IMG/VR virus record: IMGVR_UViG_3300042539_000959
Coordinates: 1 to 21,457 of that record
Direction: 5' to 3' (one strand)
DNA from: a virus
Length of the DNA: 21,457 nucleotides
Each line of letters opens with the position of its first letter. The stretch's first letter is position 1. Below are positions 13,697-21,457 of this stretch, piece by piece. The notes beneath the pieces are model-generated. The model was given only the letters and a program-made list of their open reading frames with translations, did not search any database and was not told the DNA's origin. The position numbers and the translations under genes are program-made.

Positions 13697-15240
13697 GACG
13701 TAAAATCAAGGCTGGTTTAACATCGCTTTCGCTTCCTGTTATCGTCTACGATACCACATCAACCACGGGTGGTGGCTTGAGCGGATTGACGCATACGACA
13801 AGCGGTCTTATTCTTGAATATCGAAGACAGGGCCAGTCGTCCTGGACGCAGCTTGGCGTCGGTACTGGCCTGGTTTCAAAGACGCTTGGGAGTTACGTCT
13901 CAGGGGGTATCGTCGCCAGTGGATCTAGGGTGGGACGGTACGAGATTGATATACCTGACGCAGCTATCGCGGCGGGTGCTCGGATGGTCGAGGTATGCCT
14001 GAGGGGTGCTGCAAACATGCACCCAGTTGACATCGAGATCGAGCTTGATGCGGTCGATTACCAGGATGCGACGGCGTTTGGGTTGTCGAGGATCGATCAG
14101 ACAATCGGAAGCCGAGCGACGCAAACCAGCGTTGACGCGATCGATGATTTTGTAGATACCGAAGTGGCGGCAATTAAGGCTAAAACCGATTTGATTGTGG
14201 CATTTCCGGCTAACTTCAATCTACTTGTGATTGATAACAGCGGTAGCATTTCGCGGGTCACGCTGGTCGACGAGTTGGACGCTGGTGCATTGACGGCCAA
14301 CGAAGCAGGGGCTCCGATAGCGAATATTGTATGGGATGAAGTGCTGACCGGCGCGACTCACAACATTGCATCCTCAGCCGGGCGACGAGTGCGACAGCTT
14401 GCTAATGTCATTGTTCGGGCCGGGGCAGCACAGGGGCCAGGGACGGGCAATAATCAAATCCAGCTTGATGCGGGCGCAAGTGCGACTAATGGCGAGTACG
14501 ATCCTGGATTGATATTTATCGAGACTGGAACAGGTGCAGGGCAGGCTCGGCTCATTTTGCAATACAACGGCTCGACCAAGGTTGCGACAGTCGATCGAGA
14601 CTGGCGAATCAATCCCGACAATACCAGCGAATTTGTTATTCTTGCAGATGCAGGCCGGAACTCGGTGAATGAAGGGTTAGCACAAGGTGGGTCGACGACC
14701 ACGATAACGCTTAACGCAAGTGCATCAGCAAGTGACGATGCTTACAACGGGCAGCTAGTGTTTATCCGCAGCGGAACCGGTCAGGATCAAGTTGGGCTTG
14801 TCGAGGATTATGTCGGCTCAACAAAAGTTGCCACGATCCGAACAAGATCGGCGACAGGTCAATGGGCGACTGTGCCAGACGCGACATCGGCATATATGAT
14901 GATTCCGAACCTGACCTTCACAGTGAGTGAAATTCAGTCGGGCTTGGCTACTAGCACAGCGTTGGCCGCCGTGGCGACCAACGTGACAGCCTTAGTTAAT
15001 CGAATCCCCGAAACCCTGTTTGCAGGGATTACATCGCTAGCCAAATGGCTAGGAGTATTGGCAGGCAAGACTGCCGATGCGACCACCCGAGGCGAAATCA
15101 ACTTGACCCCAGCGGGGGCAAGTTACAACGAGACGACCGATTCGCTCGAAGCGATCCGTGACGTTGGTGGAGTTGGCGGTGGTGGTGCTGGGGGTGTCAC
15201 TAATATCACGGTTGAAGATAGAAGCATAACGCTGGAGTAA
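13693..15240 (+). CDS. Tail/baseplate fibre protein with two internal beta repeats
   Basis: The 515-residue protein begins with a beta domain (about 1-120) that resembles the N-terminal anchoring domains of BppU-type baseplate fibres: an early SLSLPVIVYDTTS strand, then LEYRRQGQ, GRYEIDIPD and MVEVCLRGA. A helical linker (130-170) follows. Residues 253-318 and 336-404 are two copies of one module with shared pieces (SGTG or TGTG, then GSTKVAT, then W and a DxTS turn). The C-terminal part is helical, then Gly-rich (GGVGGGGAGG). It is likely a trimeric fibre attached to the tail. It overlaps its upstream neighbour by four bases and ends two bases before the adaptor gene. Confidence 0.78.
   Translation: MRRKIKAGLTSLSLPVIVYDTTSTTGGGLSGLTHTTSGLILEYRRQGQSSWTQLGVGTGLVSKTLGSYVSGGIVASGSRVGRYEIDIPDAAIAAGARMVEVCLRGAANMHPVDIEIELDAVDYQDATAFGLSRIDQTIGSRATQTSVDAIDDFVDTEVAAIKAKTDLIVAFPANFNLLVIDNSGSISRVTLVDELDAGALTANEAGAPIANIVWDEVLTGATHNIASSAGRRVRQLANVIVRAGAAQGPGTGNNQIQLDAGASATNGEYDPGLIFIETGTGAGQARLILQYNGSTKVATVDRDWRINPDNTSEFVILADAGRNSVNEGLAQGGSTTTITLNASASASDDAYNGQLVFIRSGTGQDQVGLVEDYVGSTKVATIRTRSATGQWATVPDATSAYMMIPNLTFTVSEIQSGLATSTALAAVATNVTALVNRIPETLFAGITSLAKWLGVLAGKTADATTRGEINLTPAGASYNETTDSLEAIRDVGGVGGGGAGGVTNITVEDRSITLE
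14449..14904 (+). repeat. Two-copy protein module repeat in the fibre gene
   Basis: Residues 253-318 and 336-404 of the 13693..15240 protein align by eye. Both run from a QIQLDAGAS / TITLNASAS strand, through a GTGxxQxxLxxxYxGSTKVAT core, to a DxTSxx end. The copies differ at many positions, so the duplication is old. Confidence 0.65.
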
Positions 15241-15242
15241 TT

Positions 15243-16496
15243 ATGTCTCGCGTCATAAGAAAAGTTTTTAAGGTTGACGGCGTTCCAACTAACGTAACGT
15301 CAGCGTTGCTTTCCGATCCAACCGGGACGTATGGTGTTAAGCGAAACGACACCAACGCTGTTGTTGTTGCTGACGGGACAGCAATGACTCTAGTGTCTAC
15401 TGGAACCTACCAGTATGAGTTTACTGATGCGGTGAATGTCGCTTACACGGCGTATGTCGAGTTTGTTTACGACGGCGCAACTTATCACTTTGAGTTGGAC
15501 TTCCCAGCTAGAACGAGCGCGACAGGTGGCGGCCCGATTAACTATTCGATCTTGGTAAACAGGGTCGGGCACTATCTTTTCGGCGCAGAGGCAGGTGCAT
15601 CCTTCACTCAGGAGCAGCTTACCAGGATCGGCTATTGCATCACTGACGGTCTTCGTCGTGTTTACGCAGCGCATGATTGGTCGTTTTTCAAGCCTCTGGT
15701 CGATGTCACGACCACTGCCCCGTATGCAACTGGGACGGTAACGATCGCCTCGGGCGTGGTAACGCTCGTCGGCGGGACTTTCCCTTCATGGGCGGCTAAT
15801 AGCATTCTTAGGATAAACAACAAGTATTACTCGGTAGCAAGTCGGCTGAGTAACTCTCAAATATCTCTGGATGACACGACCGTTACGGTATCGAGTGCAT
15901 CGGCGTACCAGATCGCCAGAACCGATATCCCGATGGATGTTGCGTTTGATTCGGTCGCCAATGACAGCGAGTTGACGTACTACCCAGGGCCAGACCAGTG
16001 GTTTCCGTCTGTTTGCAATCGGCATGACGCGACAATCAGGAAGCTTGAGACAACAAACCCTGAGTTTGGTCGTCCCGCTTATTACTCGGTCAGAACCGAC
16101 AGATTCGACCCAAACGTCGGGAGTCGCAAATCGCTGGCGTTTTATCCGGCTCCGGATGCGGCTTACGTGCTCCGAGTTCCAATGATTTTGCGTCCCGTAG
16201 ACCTGAGCGATGCAAATCCGTACCCAATTGGGGGGGAAATGCTCAGCCAAGTGTTCCTGGAGGCTTGCTTGGCTGCCGCAGAGCACAATTACGAGGAAAG
16301 AGAGCATGTCCACGAGAAAAGATACTTGGAAATGATTGCTCTGGCGATCAGGAATGATCAGGACAGGTCGAGCCCTACGAGTTTGGGTCAAGATATGCCT
16401 CGTGGAACTTATAGCAAATTCAGCGTTTTCGATTACAATTACCGCAGTCGCGAGCAACGCATAGGCAGACTGACAATCGAAGGAGATCCGCAGTGA
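15243..16496 (+). CDS. Probable head-tail adaptor (gp4-like) fused to an N-terminal Ig-like domain
   Basis: The 417-residue protein seems to have two parts. Residues about 1-90 form a beta sandwich-like domain (YGVKRNDTNAVVVADG, then GTYQYEFTD, then AYVEFVYDGATYHFELDF) similar to fibre-anchoring or Ig-like domains. From about 98 on, the pattern INYSILVNRVGHYLFG, IGYCITDGLRRVYAAHDWSF, a beta insertion (TVTIASGVVTLVGG), a DIPMDVAF segment and a helical C-terminus with LEACLAAAEHNYEE matches adaptor proteins that plug under the portal in short-tailed phages. It would join portal to tail and seal the head. The fusion is notable. Its stop overlaps the GTG of the next gene by four bases. Confidence 0.72.
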   Translation: MSRVIRKVFKVDGVPTNVTSALLSDPTGTYGVKRNDTNAVVVADGTAMTLVSTGTYQYEFTDAVNVAYTAYVEFVYDGATYHFELDFPARTSATGGGPINYSILVNRVGHYLFGAEAGASFTQEQLTRIGYCITDGLRRVYAAHDWSFFKPLVDVTTTAPYATGTVTIASGVVTLVGGTFPSWAANSILRINNKYYSVASRLSNSQISLDDTTVTVSSASAYQIARTDIPMDVAFDSVANDSELTYYPGPDQWFPSVCNRHDATIRKLETTNPEFGRPAYYSVRTDRFDPNVGSRKSLAFYPAPDAAYVLRVPMILRPVDLSDANPYPIGGEMLSQVFLEACLAAAEHNYEEREHVHEKRYLEMIALAIRNDQDRSSPTSLGQDMPRGTYSKFSVFDYNYRSREQRIGRLTIEGDPQ

Positions 16497-16816
16497 CAAC
16501 CGCACGGTACAGCAATTCAATCGAAAATCTGGACATTGGCACCACTCTTTCCGCAAGCGATGAGATCATCTACGGCGACTTTGAAAGAGGTATGGTTCAC
16601 ATACCCTCCGGATCCTCGCTGACGACACTTACTTGGTATTCCAGCATCAGCGCAACTGGAACTTACCTTGCAGCTTACACCGAGTCTAACTCTGCTATCA
16701 CCACAACGGTTGCGGCTGGTCGATCGTATCCGATCCCAGAAGCGTTGGCTGGTGCAAGGTTCTTGAAGATCACAGGCAATGCCGCTGGCGTTGTTGGGGT
16801 TACGTTGAAGGATTAG
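16493..16816 (+). CDS. Small beta-sandwich virion protein (107 aa)
   Basis: The 107-residue product is all-beta in character, with GDFERGMVHIPSGSSLTTLT, an SISATGTYLAAYTES turn and a final LAGARFLKITGNAAGVVGVTLKD strand pair. This is the pattern of small discoidin-like or neck-associated phage proteins. GTG 16493 overlaps the adaptor stop, and AGGAG lies seven bases before it, so the GTG start is well supported. It sits between the adaptor and another small beta protein, so a neck or decoration role is likely. No catalytic residues are seen. Confidence 0.75.
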   Translation: MTTARYSNSIENLDIGTTLSASDEIIYGDFERGMVHIPSGSSLTTLTWYSSISATGTYLAAYTESNSAITTTVAAGRSYPIPEALAGARFLKITGNAAGVVGVTLKD

Positions 16817-16837
16817 TTTTTTTCCAAGGGGAAAATC

Positions 16838-17233
16838 ATGTCGGCTCATAACGATTTACACGAATTGCTCATGGCGTTTATGCCTGGAGGCCCAGGTAGA
16901 GTGCCTTTGGTCGCTTCTGCCACCGGAACCAAGATGTCGGATGAGGCTTTCATTCAGATGGTTATCCCGACTTGGGGTAACGCGAATAACATTCTCATTT
17001 TGCCTGCTCCGGTTCCCGGTAGGATTGTCATTGTCGCTGGCGCTGCCACTGGCGGTGAGTTGCGAACGACGGATCCGGCAACGATCGCGATCAACGGTGG
17101 TTCTGGTGCTAACGCTGAGTCAGCAGTCGCGGCAAACCAGATGGTCGTTCTGTTTTGCGAGTCTGCTACCTCGTGGAAGGCGCTAACGATCGCTAGCAAC
17201 GGAACCGTAGCGGGTCTTGAAGCTGCCGCGTAA
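16838..17233 (+). CDS. Small Gly/Ala-rich beta virion protein (131 aa)
   Basis: The 131-residue protein has a short helical N-terminus (HNDLHELLMAFMPGGPG) then a beta-rich domain: GNANNILILPAPVPGRIVIV, AGAATGGELRT, and MVVLFCESATSWKALTIASN. This order resembles small trimeric phage head or tail decoration proteins that expose a beta domain. AAGGGG lies eight bases before the ATG. A TTTTTTT run at 16817-16823 precedes it but lacks a clear hairpin, so it is not called a terminator. Function is inferred from position and fold pattern only. Confidence 0.74.
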   Translation: MSAHNDLHELLMAFMPGGPGRVPLVASATGTKMSDEAFIQMVIPTWGNANNILILPAPVPGRIVIVAGAATGGELRTTDPATIAINGGSGANAESAVAANQMVVLFCESATSWKALTIASNGTVAGLEAAA

Positions 17234-17241
17234 TTGATGAC

Positions 17242-18489
17242 ATGGCTACAAGCAAAGAGATACTTTTCCCATCGGGCGTTAATCGTCGCCTGTCTTTTCG
17301 CCAAAGCGCAGGCAGGCGGGAGAGGTATTTTTGTCCTTGGGCCGTGAATTGCAGAACGGAAGATTTCCAAGGTCGCCTTCGCGGTGGCTCTTGGGTTCAG
17401 GCTGGTGCTTCGACCGTCCCTGCAACCGAAGATCGGTATTTGACCGATAGCGCTGGTAATAAGATAACCGACTCAAGCGGCAACAGGATTGTCGTTAGTA
17501 CAGGTGTTGCGGCTGTTCACAGTGGTGGTACGGTTTACGTGACTCCAGGTGCTAACGCTCCAAATAGCCATCCTTCGCAGTGCATCTACCGAGATCGCTT
17601 CATTCGTCCTTCTGGAAGGGCGATTTTCGCTAGTCGGCAATCAAACCATACCGATTGGTCGCTCAGCGCTGATGTCAGCGATTTGATGCGTCCATTCGTC
17701 ATGCAGTTGTCCGAAGCTGGTGAACTAGGGTCTGATGTGGTTTCGCTGATTCCACACAAAGATGCCTATTTGCTGGCGGCAACAAGCGGTTCACTATGGG
17801 TTGTCCAGGGTGATCCGGTTGCAGACGGAACGCTTCGAAACATCTCGCGGGAAGTCGGCATGGTCGGTGCAAAGGCTTGGTGCCGTGATCATCTCGATCG
17901 ATACTACTTCCTTTCGTCGCATGGTCTTTACACGGTGTCGGCTTCTGGCGACGGCTTGCAGGCGTTGTCCGAGGATGCGATTCCTGAGCATCTGACGAAC
18001 GTTACGAACGTTAATACGGTGCTCGAGTACGATCACGAATCGAGAGCCGTTTACATTCACATACCGTCTGCAGCGGTGTCCTGGATGTTTGACACGGAAA
18101 GGCAGGAGTTCTGGCCGTTCAAGGTTGGGCACTCAGGATCCTATGTCGCGATCGGGCCGGTGCTGATGGGAAACGGAAGCACCTATGGAAGACTGATCCA
18201 ATTGCACGGTATCACCGCCTCTGGTAGTGTGAACGTGACTTGGAGAGTTATGGTTGCTGACACGGCTGAGCAGGTCAGCATCAACGCCAAGGCGGCTATT
18301 GAGGCATTGATTGCAGGGACTACGCCTGCGGCTGTCCACAGTAGCGGAACTTGGACTGCGGGAGTAAATCACCGTAGCTACCCAAGAGCCAGGGGAAAAT
18401 ACATGATCCTTCTTTTGTCTGCTCCAAGTGGGAATTGGGCGTGGGAAGGTGCAAACGCAGTGGTAGAGCCCTCTGGGGCGTGGAGATAG
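17242..18489 (+). CDS. Probable stabilization/tail-hub protein (P22 gp10-like)
   Basis: The 415-residue protein has the look of a beta-propeller hub. Repeated strand-turn units run through the centre: VSLIPHKDAYLLAATSGSLW, VQGDPVADGTLRN, GMVGAKAWCRDHLDRYYFLS and GLYTVSASGDGLQALSEDAI. A later stretch, SWMFDTERQEFWPF, is typical of the phage stabilization protein family (P22 gp10 type), which plugs the tail below the adaptor and holds DNA in. The N-terminus is basic (NRRLSFRQSAGRRERYF). The ribosome-binding site is poor, and the ATG is eight bases after the upstream stop, so it may be translated by coupling. The next gene starts two bases after its stop. A tail tube protein such as T7 gp12 is an alternative. 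Confidence 0.7.
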   Translation: MATSKEILFPSGVNRRLSFRQSAGRRERYFCPWAVNCRTEDFQGRLRGGSWVQAGASTVPATEDRYLTDSAGNKITDSSGNRIVVSTGVAAVHSGGTVYVTPGANAPNSHPSQCIYRDRFIRPSGRAIFASRQSNHTDWSLSADVSDLMRPFVMQLSEAGELGSDVVSLIPHKDAYLLAATSGSLWVVQGDPVADGTLRNISREVGMVGAKAWCRDHLDRYYFLSSHGLYTVSASGDGLQALSEDAIPEHLTNVTNVNTVLEYDHESRAVYIHIPSAAVSWMFDTERQEFWPFKVGHSGSYVAIGPVLMGNGSTYGRLIQLHGITASGSVNVTWRVMVADTAEQVSINAKAAIEALIAGTTPAAVHSSGTWTAGVNHRSYPRARGKYMILLLSAPSGNWAWEGANAVVEPSGAWR

Positions 18490-18491
18490 AC

Positions 18492-20630
18492 ATGCCTGAT
18501 GTAAGTTTTGCAGATTGGGTGGCTGGTCTTGCGGTCGATACGCTCACAGGCCCAGAAAAGATCCCGTTGCTCGACGGAACCTCGTCGCGTCATGCCACTG
18601 CGGCTTTGCTTGCTGCTTTTGCGGTCGATCAGCTTCACCAAGCATCGGTGATCACAACCCTCGCCGACACCGATGAGATAGTCGCCTTTCAGTCGGATGT
18701 GGAAAAGATCCTTACAGCGCAGAATTTCTTCAATTGGGTGGTTGATAAGCTCGAAGCGATCGACACAAGTACCACTATCGTCTCGGGCGATAAGTTGGTA
18801 TTCAATGATGGGGGTATCCTCAAGCAAATCGACATTGATAATGTCAAGGCGTTTCTCGATTCCTCGGTGACGGCTCTCGGGGCAGAGATCGCCGGTCTAG
18901 CCTCTGCCACACTGGCTGATTCGGATCAGTATGTCGTGGCTCAGTCGACGACAGCAAAAAAGACTACGTTTTCAGCGATCGCAGCTCGCGTCCACTCTCA
19001 ATTCCTGGCTTACACGGCTAGCTTGCCGGCCATCGCAACCCTCGCAGACGGTGACACCTTCTATGCGAGCGACAGTGGTGTAGCGAGCAAGGTTACTGCC
19101 TCGACGATTGCCACCTACGTGCAAGGCAAGGTTGGTGCTGATGTTGTATCTGGCGCCTGGGATACCTACTCGGCGCTGGGGGCGGCAGCAAACGCTACTG
19201 ATGTGTTCTTGCTCGAGCGAAGCGGTACTGGCAGGACAGCTACGGGTGCGAATATCGCCTCGTATGTGGTCGGAACGCAAAACAGTGCAGCCAGTGCCGT
19301 GGCGGCGGTTGCTGGCGACAGTTTCTTGATATTCCGATCGGGAACCCAGCTTAAATTGGACGTTGGTCTACTTTCGACTTATGTCCTGGCTTCTGGGTGG
19401 TCGGCTACAAGCGGGAATCCAGTCGCTACTGGCGACAAGGTGATCATTGGTCGCGGCGGAGTTACCTACAGTGTCACAGTGGATCAACTCAAGACGTTTG
19501 TCAGCGCGGGTGTTCAGGCTGGCGTTTTGGATCTCACAGGTCTTTCCTCTGCTTCTCTTGCATCTGGATCGCTTTTCCTGGTTGGGGATAGCACGACACC
19601 TAAGAAAGCGACATTGGCAGAGCTCGAAACGAAGCTTTGGACGGACTACCAAACTTACGTCTCTGGTTTGACGGCACTCACAACGCTCGAGGACGCTGAC
19701 ACGTTTTACGTGATCGAAGGGACTACACCAAAGAAGATTACTGGCGCAAACATCGCCTCCTACATCGAAACGGAGATGTGGGACAAGGCAGACGCAAGTC
19801 CAGCGGTTCAAGCTGGTGACGACCTTTGGATGCGAAGATCGACGACAAGCTACAAATTGGACGTTGGGGCTCTGGCTACCTACGTGGCTGGTATTGTGAC
19901 TAGCAGTATTGATGTTGGTAGCTTGAGCAGCGCGTCTCTCTCCGACGGTGATCTGTTCCTTGTGGATGAAGGGGCGACAAACACAAAGGTGACTCTCGCA
20001 AACCTTCGATCGCACTTTTGGTCGGAGTTTTTAATATACGTCAACGGTCTTACTGGTGCGGTTTCAGCGGCAGACACAGATGTCTTGTATCTGATCAATG
20101 GAATTGCTCCGCTAAAGCTTACGGTAGGAGATCTGTGGGACACTCGATTCCTAACTGACGCAAAGGCTATAAAACTCGACGACTTTGCGACTCCAGACGA
20201 CAACACAGACCTGAACGCAACATCAGCCTGTCACGGATTGCTTCCGAAGTTGAGCAATAACACAAGGCAATTTATGCGTGGAGACGGTACGTGGGCTCCA
20301 TACGCTAGCGTTACGGCTGTCTCTACGGCTTCCACTGGAAGTACACACCTGGACGCTGCGGCTTTGTCGGCGACCAACACGACGTTTATCACCTCGGACA
20401 GTGCGGCTAAGGGTGTCAAGCTCCCAACGGGTGCGGCTGGAGACATTATGGAGGTGATCAACAACAGTGCGATCGCCGCAAAGCTATACCCAGCATTAAA
20501 CGGTGCGATCAATGGGCTTGCGACCAATGCGGCAGTAGTGATACCAGCCAGCAAGGGTGTGAGGTGTTTCTGCTCTGCGGCAGACACATGGACGGTCTTT
20601 GACATGACAGCTCGGGCAACCACTGCTTAA
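18492..20630 (+). CDS. Repeat-built tail fibre protein (712 aa)
   Basis: ATG 18492 (GGAGAT six bases upstream) is chosen over an in-frame ATG at 18435 that lies inside the previous gene. Residues about 18-545 are a chain of roughly 12 or 13 units of about 43 residues. Each has a D-x-hydrophobic strand (LADTDEIVAF, LADSDQYVVA, LADGDTFYAS, LSDGDLFLVD), a short turn, a KKxTxANI-type strand-helix and a helix ending near a Tyr. After them comes HGLLPKLSNNTRQFMRGDGT, a phage fibre joint that precedes the host-facing end. Residues 603-712 form a C-terminal beta domain that may bind the host receptor. It is thus a long, likely trimeric fibre. No chaperone or self-cleaving C-terminal domain is seen. 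Confidence 0.85.
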   Translation: MPDVSFADWVAGLAVDTLTGPEKIPLLDGTSSRHATAALLAAFAVDQLHQASVITTLADTDEIVAFQSDVEKILTAQNFFNWVVDKLEAIDTSTTIVSGDKLVFNDGGILKQIDIDNVKAFLDSSVTALGAEIAGLASATLADSDQYVVAQSTTAKKTTFSAIAARVHSQFLAYTASLPAIATLADGDTFYASDSGVASKVTASTIATYVQGKVGADVVSGAWDTYSALGAAANATDVFLLERSGTGRTATGANIASYVVGTQNSAASAVAAVAGDSFLIFRSGTQLKLDVGLLSTYVLASGWSATSGNPVATGDKVIIGRGGVTYSVTVDQLKTFVSAGVQAGVLDLTGLSSASLASGSLFLVGDSTTPKKATLAELETKLWTDYQTYVSGLTALTTLEDADTFYVIEGTTPKKITGANIASYIETEMWDKADASPAVQAGDDLWMRRSTTSYKLDVGALATYVAGIVTSSIDVGSLSSASLSDGDLFLVDEGATNTKVTLANLRSHFWSEFLIYVNGLTGAVSAADTDVLYLINGIAPLKLTVGDLWDTRFLTDAKAIKLDDFATPDDNTDLNATSACHGLLPKLSNNTRQFMRGDGTWAPYASVTAVSTASTGSTHLDAAALSATNTTFITSDSAAKGVKLPTGAAGDIMEVINNSAIAAKLYPALNGAINGLATNAAVVIPASKGVRCFCSAADTWTVFDMTARATTA
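18543..20126 (+). repeat. Tandem array of about 43-residue (about 129-base) units in the fibre gene
   Basis: The D-x-hydrophobic strand recurs at residues near 57, 97, 141, 184, 232, 273, 312, 356, 399, 440, 483 and 526, a spacing of 39-48 residues. An identical 14-base string (AAATTGGACGTTGG) at 19353-19366 and 19854-19867 shows that some units are still similar at DNA level, so unit gain or loss by recombination is plausible. Confidence 0.8.
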
Positions 20631-20645
20631 CGAAAGGGTTTAATC

Positions 20646-21457
20646 GTGTCGACAGAAAACGACGTTAACAAAGTACCAGAGATTAACCCAAATCAAACTC
20701 TGCCTCTCGTTGTGCCGAGAGTCGTAAACCCTTTCGTCTCGATTGCGCAATGGTTTGCTACTCAAACAATCAGCGACGTTCCAGAGAACGTCATGGGTTG
20801 GCTTGTTGCTCAGGGTTTCGAGATTACCAATATCCGTCAGGACAACACCACTGTCCCTCCGACTAACTATTTCTCGGTCAAAAAGGAGGGGCTTACTCCA
20901 TCTGGTGTCTTGTTGAGTTTGTGCAACTCCTTCACGCTCGAAGCGAATAACGCCAGGACTGCAAATCAGACACGTTACAACGATGTTTTGGCAAGCATGA
21001 CAAACATGGTGGATAGCTCCCATCAGCAGTTTGATGCACAAATTGACGAGCAGAACGCACAGTCTGGAGTGTTTTTGGCAGATCTCGACGAATACATGGC
21101 AGTGATCGAGACGATGATCACAGACAATCAGGCTCAGGTTGTCATTGACGCAAACAACGCCAAGATTGCCCTAGATGAAATGCTTACGCGGCTTGGCGAC
21201 CTGGAAACCAATGCCAGCGACAACGCTGCGGATATCGAGGCTCTTTTCGCTGAGCAAAGCACAAATCTTGCGACTTATGTCAACAACTACAACAGCAGGC
21301 TTGCTGAGTTGGATCAAAACTTCGCGGCTTATCTGGGTGATGTGCTTTCGAAGATTTCTTCTCTCGACAGCACCCTGGATAGCCACATAGCAGAATACGA
21401 TCAAGCGTTTGCGATACTTTCCGACAATTACACGGCGCACGCAGCAAGTATCGATGC
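20646..21457 (+). CDS. Coiled-coil virion protein, partial at right edge
   Basis: From GTG 20646 (AAAGGG seven bases upstream) the frame stays open to the end of the window, giving at least 270 residues. The first 60 or so contain a Pro/Val-rich stretch and a compact domain (SIAQWFATQTISDVPENVMG, then a TNYFSVKKEGLTPSG turn). From about residue 100 on the sequence is one long helical coiled coil with regular hydrophobic spacing and many Asp, Asn, Gln and Ala (for example DEQNAQSGVFLADLDEYM and ADIEALFAEQSTNLATYV). This is typical of phage tail or fibre shaft proteins. Its C-terminus, which would show whether it carries a receptor-binding or enzymatic domain, is not in the window. Confidence 0.85.
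   Translation, partial: MSTENDVNKVPEINPNQTLPLVVPRVVNPFVSIAQWFATQTISDVPENVMGWLVAQGFEITNIRQDNTTVPPTNYFSVKKEGLTPSGVLLSLCNSFTLEANNARTANQTRYNDVLASMTNMVDSSHQQFDAQIDEQNAQSGVFLADLDEYMAVIETMITDNQAQVVIDANNAKIALDEMLTRLGDLETNASDNAADIEALFAEQSTNLATYVNNYNSRLAELDQNFAAYLGDVLSKISSLDSTLDSHIAEYDQAFAILSDNYTAHAASID

Noticed and set aside
16801-16837. T-run at 16817-16823 as an intrinsic terminator.
   Set aside because: No convincing stem precedes the T-run.
1-21457. CRISPR arrays, tRNA genes, rRNA genes or insertion sequences.
   Set aside because: No regular repeat-spacer pattern, cloverleaf, rRNA stretch or transposase with terminal inverted repeats was seen by eye. A tRNA scan would be needed to exclude weak tRNAs.

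Overview
The window is most of the late (packaging, head, tail) region of a tailed double-stranded DNA phage or prophage. Base composition is near 50% GC by eye. Almost everything is on the + strand in one tightly packed run of genes with many start/stop overlaps. The gene content suggests a short-tailed (podovirus-like) virion: a large terminase and portal, a capsid protein preceded by a scaffold-like protein, a probable gp4-type adaptor, a probable gp10-type stabilization/tail-hub protein, then repeat-rich fibre proteins. No tape measure, tail tube or sheath gene is seen. The host cannot be read from the sequence. Small genes such as the 1168..1440 protein are of a type I associate with aquatic phages. 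The palindrome GCGATCGC occurs six times, which would fit a cyanobacterial host, but all six copies encode Ala-Ile-Ala. A planctomycete-like host is equally possible.

Left edge (1-1000): a small serine recombinase on the - strand, with its own promoter facing away from the late genes and a strong hairpin just past its stop. A divergent + promoter and a palindrome at the likely transcription start precede three small overlapping or nearly touching genes (1037-1736): a 42-residue basic peptide, a conserved basic phage protein, and a zinc-ribbon plus helix-turn-helix protein. A second consensus promoter followed 37 bases later by an intrinsic terminator (1743-1840) then sits just before the terminase gene. 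It could make a small RNA or act as an attenuator or antitermination site.

Packaging and head (1920-9340): terminase large subunit, a 57-residue helical protein, portal (preceded by a stem-loop that covers its ribosome-binding region), a small conserved protein ending in DGGYGD, scaffold-like protein, major capsid protein, and a lectin-fold-like virion protein closed by a strong terminator.

Accessory cassette (9424-13041): an intact subtilisin-family protease without signal peptide or propeptide, a Cys-rich protein with a C-terminal hydrophobic helix, a secreted Ig/PKD-like protein with a Pro-rich linker, a one-span membrane protein (possible holin), a CarF/PEDS1/Kua-type lipid desaturase, and a 190-residue unknown protein. 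This is the most unusual part. It may hold the lysis functions and a membrane-lipid-modifying auxiliary gene.

Tail and adsorption (13028-21457): beta-rich virion proteins, the adaptor fused to an N-terminal Ig-like domain, the stabilization-like protein, a 712-residue fibre with about 12 repeats of some 43 residues, and a coiled-coil protein that runs off the right edge.
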